DNA of 64,000 nt, taken from contig CM037474.1 of assembly GCA_021014325.1 (NCBI GenBank), positions 7,729,130 to 7,793,129 on the forward strand, in the 5' to 3' direction. The translations under genes were made by a program, and so were the position numbers. Origin of the DNA: Plazaster borealis. Lineage: Eukaryota; Echinodermata; Asteroidea; Forcipulatida; Labidiasteridae. Shown piece by piece: positions 25,901 through 37,900 of this stretch. The first letter of the stretch is position 1. Each line of letters starts with the position of its first letter. A model generated the notes under the pieces. That model saw nothing but the letters and a program-made list of their open reading frames with translations. It made no database searches and was not told the DNA's origin.

Positions 25901-28900
25901 AGATCAAAATATTGATGCCGAACACCAAACAATCAATGACAAAGACCGATTGATCGACGCAAAAGACCAATCATTATCTTGAGTTTATGTTTCCTTTGCA
26001 TTCCATATACTTGCTACTACCTACTTTTGTCGTACAGGAATCTGCCCTTCAGAGTCGTCATTTAGCTCATCCTTATCTGGTGGAACTTCTGATAATGAAT
26101 CACTAAAACAACGGCCCTCTTCATCTTGATGATTAGCCAAGGACACAAAGAGATTAGTCAAAATCTCTCTGACTGTGCTCTGAATATCTGGCATGCCAGA
26201 GGTCTCATCACCCATCAGTTCAGACTTGGTTTGAAGTAGGACACGTTGAAGAGTCAGGGCATCCTAGGGTTTAACACAATGATGGATTTGTAAATGGTAC
26301 AAAAAGAGTTATATGAATATGTGAGTATTTGAATATGTGAATATTTTTTTTATATTTGTGTTTAAAAGCTAACATAAAAACAGCATAGCTTTGTTAAAAC
26401 ATATTTGAATTTATTTGAATAAGGAAAGGGATAAATCCCAAACTCAGAATCACTTTCCGATATGCAAATATTTCTACTTAATTGTAAAATATCTCATCAT
26501 TAGATATTAAATTAATGACGTACACTCAACTAAACAAACTACATATAGGAACATTATGCAATACCTTATAGATAAGTGAATCTGGTTCATTGAACTTGCA
26601 GGCATTATCAAACATGAGCAGGAAATCATTGACCATGTCATCAAGTTGCTCATACTGCTTGGCTGTTAGTCTCTGCTGAATCTTCTGCATGTCAATTGGC
26701 TTTTTAATCACTTGATAGTACTCAGGGTATTCCTACACAAAATAATCATATCATTGTATGTTATAGGGTTGTTATATCAATGATATCAGCACATGACTAA
26801 ATTTTGTTTATAATTAATGACCTTACCAATCATACCATAAAATAGGTCTCCTCTTCATGTAATAAAAAGCAATTGAAAGCAAACATTAAATCTTTTCTAT
26901 TACTTCTCCTTGCTACCTCTTAACACAAAAGGATACATGTACATATCCAAAATTAAACAAATTAAGTACATGAGTATTCAAAAACTTCTCGGTCTCTGCC
27001 AACAAATGTCATCATATGGAAAATTTGATTGACTGAATGTATCCAGGATTTTTAAAAAAAGGTAAATTATACCCAAGTCTTTGATACCGCTTCTAATCTA
27101 CATACAACCTACATTTTTGGTTGGTAGTCTGATGAATGGTGCAGCAAGCTCTCTTCCATTAATGTCTGTATATTCCAATATGGTCCCATATAGATCATTT
27201 AGTTTCTGTTCTAACAGTGTCAACCCACTCATAGATTTGGGTCTCTTAGAAGGTATCTTTTTGGTGGGGTCAACTGGTGTTGTCTTGATCTTGATGCTGC
27301 CCTTAGTCGTATCTGAAATGCAAAAAAACATTGGTGGCTCTGATTGTCACACCAAAATGGGAAGTTAAGATAATGTTTTCTATTCATGTGTCTTCAAACA
27401 CAATTTACCTGGCTAGTGAAGTATGATTCTTAGGAATAACATTTGGGCACATATTGCACTTTCAAGGAGATTTCTTGATGCTTTGTCTAAAAATGAACTC
27501 GTTGGAACATAACATGGTACAAAGATCATTGATAATGTTTTGTCATCAAAATTATCACAGTTCACTTTGATGAAGGATAGATATATTAATTACAATCCTT
27601 TCAAATCATTTCACCTAAGATCAGGCATGTGAGCGGGTCATGGGAAAAAAAAGAGGAAAACTTTTTTTTCAGTGTCCGGATTTTGGGCCAGCATTATTTG
27701 TACGTGTCCGGATTTTGGGCCAGCGCTATTTGTATGTGTCCAAATTTTGGGCCAGCGCTACAGTCAGGTAAAATAGAGATCAATGGGTACTACACACACG
27801 TGAAAGACCGTGTGCGCCTAGTCTTGGCTCAAGGTGTTGGCTTTTTAATACATTTTTTAATACGACGACATGGGTAAGTATAATGGGACATCGCGATTAA
27901 AATCCTTCATATAGGGTCATCTTAACACACAAAATATGATAGCAATCATAAATATACAGGGTTTTTTTACCTCACTCTTCAATACAAATGAAGATTTATG
28001 ATAGCTATTTGCATGTGGGCGTATGCCACACTGGTTGTTTAAAATAAAAGTGTGGAACCTAAATACATAACCAAATACCTGAAGTTTGAATACCCAAGTC
28101 TCTGCATTTATCTTTAAGTAGTTTCTCCAGTAGATTGGCATCTTCATAGACCATGGAGCCTTCTTCATTATACTGCCTGGCATTGTTGAACAGCAAGTCA
28201 TAATCCTTTAACATTGATTCCTCAGTAAGGTACTAGGTAACACAAAGCAAGACACAAAAATAAAGATCACAATGTAATCAAAGAGTTAAAATTATCAGGA
28301 AAACAGCTCATCAATGAAATTAATAAAATTATATTATTTTGTTTTCCGAATTGGTTGTATACTTGTGAACGATGAAAGCGAAACGGTGTTCTGAAGTTTG
28401 CAGACTAAGACTAGTAAGAGTCAACCAGAGTCTAAGAACACTCTAGAGCTAAAAGGATGAAAGCCTAACCATGATCTGTAGTTTGTATCTGGGCTAGGGG
28501 GGATAATGGATCAGCGTTCCCGCCGCACCCCCCGTGAGTACCCAGGTCCGCCTGGGGAAACTGATGATCCAACTCGCTCGCCATATCCTGCACCGGATCC
28601 TGGCCCTGATCTCGAACACCAAGAAGCAGACAATGTCTTTCTAGATATTGGCCCTGCTGTCCGAATCCTCCAGCTGAAATCCTAGCAACCACCTGCTCCA
28701 CAGAAAAAGTTGACGTTATCTGCCTCCAAGAAGTACACATTGGTGCTAATGACCCCAGAAGCAGTCTCAAGATCGCAAACTACGACCTTGTGGCCTTCGC
28801 AGGTCACAAGCAGTACGGAAGAGCTACGTATGTCTGATCTAATATAGCCGACACTGAACTCCTTGAATCAGCAGAACTTTTCGATACTATCCGTGTGGGC

Positions 28901-31900
28901 AGCTACAAAAGCATCAACGTCTACAAGCCACCTTCCATCGACTGGACCGACACTGCTCTGCCAGCTCATCAACACCCAGCTATTTATGTGGGAGACTTCA
29001 ACAGCCACCACGCAGTCTGGGGTTATGAAAACGCGAATAGCAATGGAGACTGGTTGATGGAGTGGTCATCTCAACTGAACTTGAGCCTGGTCATTGACCT
29101 GAAACAAAAACGCTCCTTCCACTCTGCACGCTGGAATCGTGACTATTCACCTGACCTGTGCTGGGTCACCTCAAACAATGATCAACCACTACAAACAGCT
29201 GTACAGGTACTGGATGACTTTCCAAGGAGTCAACATAGGCCTATTGTGACCCACGTTGGGTTACGCATCCCAATAACCAGATCGCTACAAAAACCACGCT
29301 GGAACTTCCGTAAGGCCAACTGGACAAAATTCTCTGAACAGCTTGAAAAGAGTGTTGTTTGCATCCCCACCAAAGAGCCCTCAGTGACTGAAGCATACAC
29401 TAGATTTACCAAAGCAACCTTCAAAGCAGCCAAGGCCAACATCCCGCGAGGCTTCCGGCCTACCTACATTCCGTGCCTAGACTCTGAATGCCAACAACTT
29501 CTTGAAGAGTTCACTAGCTCAGGTGATCCAGACATTGCCGACCACCTCATTGAGTGCCTTGATAATGCCCGCCAATTAAGATGGGAGGAAACCACTAGTA
29601 ACTTGAACTTCACACACTCAAGTCGGAAAAGCTGGAACCTCATCCGCCATCTTGGCTCCAACCAACAACCGTCCAACTCGACCAGACCATCAGTCAAACC
29701 AAATGCAGTAGCTAGCCACCTCATCAATGTGGGGAAAGCTCCGATTGACAAACAGATCAAACATGAGACCACACAAGAATGGCGATCCTTCAAGAAGTCA
29801 AGACCAGAAGCTGAAACTGCAACATCAACTCCAATCACCATCGAAGAAGTGAATACAGCCTTGAAAGACCTGAAGTGTGGTAAAGCCCCAGGATATGACA
29901 ACATCCACCCCAAATTCCTGAAACATCTAGGAACTGCAGCAAGAAACTGGCTAGCAGCCTTCCTTTCACGAGTTATTTCGGTGAAAAGTCTTCCCAAAAC
30001 CTGGAGAACTGCTAAAACCATCGCCATCCCAAAACCTGGGAAAGACCCAAAACTGGCTTCCAGCTATCGTCCGATCTCCCTCCTCTCAATGTGCTATAAA
30101 CTGTTAGAGCAGATCATCCTCCATCGCATCAAGCCAATCATAGAGGAAGTACTTCAAATCGAGCAAGCAGGTTTTCGTCCTGGCAGAAGTACTCAAGATC
30201 AAGTTCTTGCACTCACCACCTACATTGAAAACGGATACCAGCAACGCTTAAAGACTGGCGCCGTTTTCCTCGATCTGACTGCTGCATACGACACTGTATG
30301 GCACAAAGGTCTGCTAGTCAAAATCTCTAAAGTCCTACCACGCTGGGCTGTTGACACAGTTGAACTGCTGTTGCAACAACGACGGTTTCGTGTCCATATG
30401 GGAGACACTAGCAGCTCCTGGAGAATGCAGAAGAACGGCTTGCCACAAGGAGCAGTTCTGGCACCCATCCTGTTCAATCTGTACACAAATGACCTCCCAG
30501 CCACCATGTGCCGAAAGTTCATCTATGCTGATGACATCTGCCTTGCCCAACAAGCAGGAAAGTTTAAAGACCTCGGCTCCACTATCAACGATGACATAGC
30601 AAAGATCAGTGAATACTGTAAATGCTGGCGACTTCAGCCCAGTGTAGCCAAAACAGTATCTAGTGTTTTTCACCTGCACAATGCCAGAAGCGACCAAGAG
30701 CTAGACATCTTTCTCAACGGAAAACGTTTGAGCCACGCCCCCAGACCGACTTATCTTGGCGTCACCCTGGACCGTACACTCACCTTCAAACCTGACCTCC
30801 AGAAAGTGGCTGCCAAAATTCGGACCAGAAACAACTTGATCCACATGCTCGCCGGTACAACCTGGGGAGCAAAGGCAAAGACACTCCGTTCATCTGCTCT
30901 AGCCCTTTGCTACTCAGTGGCTGAGTACTGTGCTCCAGTTTGGAGAAACTCTGTCCACACCAGTCTCGTCAACGTCCAACTAAACGACACCATGAGAACC
31001 ATCACTGGTGCCGTTCGCTGTACAAGGACAGATTGGCTCCCAGTCCTGAGTAACATTGCCCCTTTAGACATCCGAAGAGAGGTTGCCACATCAAGGCTGG
31101 TCTGTAAGATCCAATCCAATCCTGACCTCCCTCTCCTCAGTGACCTTGACTTCCACCCTAGGCCTAGACTTAAGTCTAGAAACCCAATCTGGTCCAATGT
31201 ACTGGACAGTGCAGTGACCGCAGAAGATCTATGGCGCATACGGTGGCGAGACCATACCGACGTCCCGCACAAGTTCCTGGTCGCTGACCCCACCATCCAG
31301 CTGCCGGGAATGGACCTCCCCCGCGGCCATTGGTGCCTCTTGAACTGGTTCCGTACCGACGCAGGGCCATGCCGCAGTAGCCTACACAAGTGGGGCTACC
31401 TTGCGTCTCCGCTTTGTGACTGTGGCGAACCCCAGACGATGCGCCATGTGATAGTCGACTGCCCACTCTCTCACCTTGATGGTGGCATCGAAGCCCTTCA
31501 CCTGGCTGAGGACCCAGCTGTAAACTGGTTACGGACTTTAGAACGAGATCAGTATAGCATACGACATCATCATCATCTGGGCTAGGCTAAGAGTCAACCA
31601 GAGTCCAAGAACACTCTAGAGCTAATAGGATGAAAGCCTAACCATGATCTGAAGCGTGTATCTGGACTAGGCTAAGAGTCAACCAGAGTCTAAGAACACT
31701 CTAGAGCTAATAGGATGAAAGCCTAACCATGATCTGAAGTGTGTATCTGGGCTAGGCTAAGAGTCAACCAGAGTCTAAGAACACTCTAGAGCTAATAGGA
31801 TGAAAGCATAACCATGATCTGAAGCATGTATCTGGACTAGGCTAAGAGTCAACCAGAGTCCAAGAACACTCTAGAGCCCTGCGCCTAGTCTTGGCTCAAG

Positions 31901-34900
31901 GTGTTGGCTTTTTAATACATATATTAGTAAAGTGCCCTCACTTGGTGGAACGGGACGACAACATTGGTAAGTATAATGGGACATCGCGCTTAACGAAAAA
32001 TGAACAACAACGGCTTTAATCAAAGACTAACACGGAGCATTTTACCGGGTCTAGCCCCCAACTCACATGTCAAAATCAAAGTTAAAGTGCTTCCCATTGC
32101 CAGGTTTCCCTTTTCTGTGTGAGTGTTGTGCAGTAAAATTACTTGCTGCCCGATGTTGGAGGTAAAAAAAAACTTTAAAAAACCGGGCCGGCCACTGACA
32201 GCGGAGACGGCGAAAAAAGCGGAGCCTGCAAGAAAAACGCGAAATGGGATAATACAAAACACAGGTTTCCGCATAAAAGCGGAAGTCTCACATGCCTGTG
32301 AAGTGTGTATCTGGGCTTCGCTAAGAGTCAACCAGAGTCCAAGAACACTCTAGAGCTAATAGGATGAAAGCCTAACCATGATCTGAAGTGTGTATCTGGA
32401 CTAGGCTAAGAGTCAACCAGAGTCCAAGAACACTTTAGAGCTAATAGGATGAAAGCCTAACCATGATCTGAAGTGTGTATCTGGGCTAGGCTAAGAGTCA
32501 ACCAGAGTCCAAGAACACTCTAGAGCTAATAGGATGAAAGCCTAACCATGATCTGAAGTGTGTATCTGGACTAGGCTAAGAGTCAACCAGAGTCCAAAAA
32601 CACTCTAGAGCTAATAGGATGAAAGCCTAACCATGATCTGAAGTGTGTATCTGGGCTAGGCTAAGAGTCAACCAGAGTCCAAAAACACTCTAGAGCTAAT
32701 AGGATGAAAGCCTAACCATGATCTGAAGTGTGTATCTGGGCTAGGCTAAGAGTCAACCAGAGTCTAAGAACACTCTAGAGCTAATAGGATGAAAGCCTAA
32801 CCATGATCTGAAGTTTGTATCTGGGCTAGGCTAAGAGTCAACCAGAGTCTAAGAACACTCTAGAGCTAAAAGGATGAAAGCCTAACCATGATCTGTAGTT
32901 TGTATCTGGGCTAGGCTAAGAGTCAACCAGAGTCCAAGAACACTCTAGAGCTAATAGCTAATTGTTTTTTCAAGGGCTGAAAAAAAATGTACAGTCCCAC
33001 CTAAAAAGAGTTCCGATGTTGGCCTAATCATGGTTCTTAGCTCAAACTTGGTCTTTTTTGGGACGACTGTAAAGTTATTTTGATATTGGACACTCACATA
33101 TTTTCTTTTTTATTTTGATTTTGGACTTTGGACATTCAAATAAGTTCGCAAGGAAGGTTGACTTTCTATAAATATTTTCCAGTTTGAAAATATTAACTGT
33201 TCACTCATAATTTCGGTATTGGTGAAGAAAGACAAAAACAAAATCATTTGGTAAAATATTTTGTTTCTTTGAACTCTCTTAATGGGAAAGTGTTTCCAGT
33301 AATCCATTGAACACAAATTAGACCTGCCTATTGTCAAACTATATCAATTAGGGATTAACCTGGGGCCTGCCAACCTGCAGCCATGCTGGCGGAGGTATCA
33401 AAGAAGCAGGCGTAAAACTGCAATGCATCCTGTTCATTGACCCCTAGATAATAAGCTCATTATAGACCCACATCTTTATACCTTGGAAAACCCACTGGTT
33501 AGGATAGGATGTTCAACCAAAAGTTAGCGCTTTCTTTTCAAATTCCTTCATTACTTTAAAATCTCACCTTATCTGACCTTACATTGATCTCAATTGTCTT
33601 CATGTCAATAGGTTCATTGATAACTTGGTAGTAATCGGGATACAGTTTCTTGGATGGCTTCTCCATAAACAATGCAATTGGGTATCGTCCATTCTTATCC
33701 TGTAAATGACCAAAAAAAAACTAGCATGCAGTTGACTGTTTAGCTACTAAACAGTAACTAAGATCATCAACACAAGACCAGAAAAGAATTAATAAAAACA
33801 CTGATAATTGAAGTTGTTAACATGTTCTGGCTTTCATGTTTCCATCTAATTTATTATCATTTCTTTGATTGATATAGGTTTTGAGGCATTGCATGGTAGG
33901 GTATCAATGTATATGTGATCTACTTTGCTGTGTAGATTTTTGTTCTTTGAGAACTTGTCTGCTATGTACAGTCGACTCCCGTTATTACGAGCTCGCATAT
34001 TACAAGGTTCCTGTTAATAGGAGGTTTTTTGCCAGTCCCGAACTGCCCTGTGCGTATTTCAATGCAATTAAATATGGATTATACGAGCACGGTAGTACCG
34101 AGAATACGGTTTCAACAAGGTAATTTTGTCGGCCCGTTACGAGCAACCCGTTACGAGCAAAACATTGTTTTCAACCCTTTTGTAACGAGAATAATAAAAA
34201 ACAAAAACAAAGGAAATACCTTTAACAGCCTGAAAATCGTTATTTATGGCTTGTAAGACAATCAATAGAGGTGCTAACTGGACGCTATCGCTAGCAATAC
34301 TAATCCGAAACTGGAGTCACGATTCAGCGAGCAGGTTGTTAATTCCAAACTCCGGACATTGGTGGGATTAGGAGGTTTGCATGGTTTAAACAATGGAGCA
34401 GATTCCATACTAAGTAGGCATTCATCAATTCATGTGAATGTTCAGAAAAGATAATGATCCATTGAGTTTTACAAGTGCTTGATTTGCATTTTCAGAAAAT
34501 TTTAAAAAAAAACCATCGCAACTGAAAAGCTAAAATATTTGCGCGATCAATATTTAACGCAACAGCAAGATTTCTCTGATATCCCGCGTTAGCAATGAAC
34601 CATCTAGCATTACACTGGTAGTTACCAATGAAAATAAAGATTCTATTTATTGACTGCTGCGAACAAAGTTTTGCACCGAAACTTCACTAAACAAGAACAG
34701 CAAGTTAAAATCTCAGACATTTTTTCAATCATGTAAAATGTAAATTGATTTTATAAATTGACTTTCAAACTAAACTAACTCGATTCAAACAGTTTTATGA
34801 GCCAAATTTTGTGCTTGTTTGTGCGGTACACGATGCACACATTATGCACACAGTTATCCACTGTATTGCAGCAGCCTTATCTGTGTACATGTGCGGCCAT

Positions 34901-37900
34901 TATGTCATGCACATTGTGCATAGTGCTTTGATTTTACCGCGATCGGATATTACGAGCTTCGGATATTATGAGGAAAACGGGCTAGTCCGGCGGACCTCGA
35001 ATTATTGAGAGTCGACTGTATTCTACTGCCGCGGAGTAGATTTCGGAATTTGGAAGACTACCAAGTTCTGAAAAGAACTGTCCTGCTTTTTAACTACCAC
35101 CTGGGTGGAAGGTGGGAAATCTTGGCACCTCTATTGGAAAAAAAATTGAGTTAGAAAAGTAAAACATGCAATTTTGTGGCCTAGGCTTATCCGAGGATGT
35201 ATTTTTTCATCCAAATGTTTTTCAGTCTACCTTTTGTATTATAACATGTAATCTAAGAGCCAAAGCCATCCAGAGATTTGAATGTTTTACCAAAGTGGCC
35301 TCTAAAATGATAGTTTTATGACAAAAACAAATCAGGGAACAGTGGTTGCAACAAATCAGGGAACAGTGGTCGTCAACAAATCAGGGAACAGTGGTCGTCA
35401 ACAAATCAGGGAACAGTGGTCGTCTTTGTGTGTCTAGTTATTATTATTTTTCTTATACTTTCTTTTTCCACTCTCTACAAGTCAAATTTTGTGCACATTT
35501 TTTTAACATGACTTTCATAAAAATTGATTTGATGGAAGATGTATACATTTCATTATATTTGAGAATTCAAGTTTTAATCCTACAATAAAAAATAAAAAAT
35601 TAAATTCTCACTTTTCAAGAAATCAACAAAAGCTTTTTGTTTTGGTCTTAGGATTTGAATATTTACACTGTCGAAAAACAATATGAATGCGTATTCCAAA
35701 ATTTATAATTGTTGCCAATGCACAGGTTTACATTAATGTAAATAACTTTTCTCCAGGAAAGCTTTCAAATTTCAAGGTTTTATTTTATCTATTTTTTCTG
35801 TTAATTTACGCATTATTTCATGTCTTTTATGCATAATAACTTCTACTTACATTGAAGCTAAAAGTGATTTAAATTAATATCATGTACAAACCTGACATTC
35901 CACTAGCGTATCATACAACATTTGCATCCTTGTTTTGAGATCTACATCACTCTCCCGTGTTTTCTTGATACTACTTCTTCGCCGTTTATTACCTCCTCGA
36001 TCACTCTCCTCATCACTATCAATATCCTTCTGCAAAAAAATGCAGCAACATGTTTAACTCTTACCAGAAGGTGATCCTGGCTTTCTTCACAAAAACACAC
36101 CATTACAAGATAAGAACATCTATAGTTACAGAACTGTACAGAATTCTGGCAAGCTTTGTACTTAATAAACATATCTTGTCAAAGCTCCCAAATCACTTCA
36201 CTGTAGTCTATTAACCAATTATGACCAGAGGACATGAATGCACGCAAAACTCTTTTGGACACACGACCAGAGGTCGAGTAAACCTGCTTTTGTATACACT
36301 TGGAACACCTGAACATGCCTGGAAATTCCACTATTTAGCTTGCACAGCCATGCACGCTTCATTTCCCCCGTACAAAGAGAGACAAAAGGGTACTGGAAAC
36401 CATGCTCAAATCTCCCTTTCCAGGGTTACTGTGTAATCCCCATTCTAGACCTTTGTTCTGTTGTTATACAAATGAGGATTACAAAAGATGGACAGGCTGC
36501 TATCATTGTATTCTGCATAATGGAAGGCAAGTTCGAGTTGTCCGAGATTCCAGGATACCATGGCCGATTAAATTCGGTGCCCACTGTTTAACACAAAGAC
36601 AATTCTGAAATATTGCCAGATTGATCTTATCAATGTACAGTCTGTAAATAACATTCATATTAAATGCACGAGTCATAGTTGTGGTCTGTTAACTCAAAAG
36701 TTTCTGCCTTCAACGATTCAACAATAAGTGTCCGACAACCGACAACCATAAGGTACCAGTTTTATCACTGCCAAGTAAAAGAACAAACAGCCTGTTATTA
36801 ACATGTATATATTATAAAGAAGCAATACATCATTAGTAATGATAACAAAATAAACACTTCTGATTTTTAATCCAAAAGCTTTTACTTTTGTTAACCAGTT
36901 AACCAGTGCCAAAAATACATGTCTGAAATACTACAAAAGCACAAAAATTGTTGCACTTATTTAAATTTACCAAATCAAACCGTTCGCAGCAGTTATAATT
37001 ATGAATGTGGAAAATATCCCAAACTCCCCTCCCCCAAAAACAACAAAAATTAAAAAGTTTGTTGGTGTTTCATGAAACAAATTGCAGCTGTAGTTTGGTG
37101 AATACCATACCAATGGTGTATTAATTCCTTCTAAATTGATACGACATGCGAACAACAATTTACAGTTGAGGAACATTGTAATTACCTTAGCTTCCATTTT
37201 CTCTAACTCCTTTAACTTTGCATGCATTAACTTGTGCAGTCTATCAGCATCTTTGTAGAGTCGAGAGGTTGGAATATTATATTGTTTTGCATTGTTGAAG
37301 GTAAGATCCAAGTCATGGGACAGGTCCTCAAGAGACTCATACTTGTCCATCTAAAGAAAATAAGTTATTCACCACAATGTCATCTCAGCAATTGTACAAG
37401 GGTTTTATTAATTGTTACATCTACTAATTCATACTGATAAGCATATTCCTTATGTCCCATGTCTTATGTCTAGTGACTTAGACAAAAATTGACATATTGT
37501 CCTAAGAGGCAGACGACCTCAGGAAAATGGACCAAGAGACCCAAATATTGCCACTGAATATTTGTTTTAAAATTCTTACTAACAAATTACAAACATATCG
37601 CAGTTTTAATATTATCAACGATATTTTATTTGACAACCATGAGGGGGCAATAACCAGCCAATCACTGATTTTTTGAAATACAGTAAAAACAATGCAATCC
37701 ATGAAATTTGTTCACTATGTCTCAATATTTTAATCCTTCTACTTAATGGTTTGAGTTTGGTTTTTCCTCTCATATCTAAAAATAACATTTATTCTTCATC
37801 TTCTCTTACCTGTATAGTTCATTGGTTTCATGTCCAGAAAGTTACAAAAATAACAATAAACATAATCATATGGAAGATATTCAGGGACTAATTTTATGAA

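Noticed and set aside
26021..26042. Alternative donor GTACGA for PBRM1 exon 14
   Set aside because: It would leave phase 0 and does not join exon 15 in frame, whereas GTAGGT a few bases downstream does.
29464..30027. 187-codon minus-strand frame
   Set aside because: Shadow of the LINE reverse transcriptase ORF on the opposite strand.
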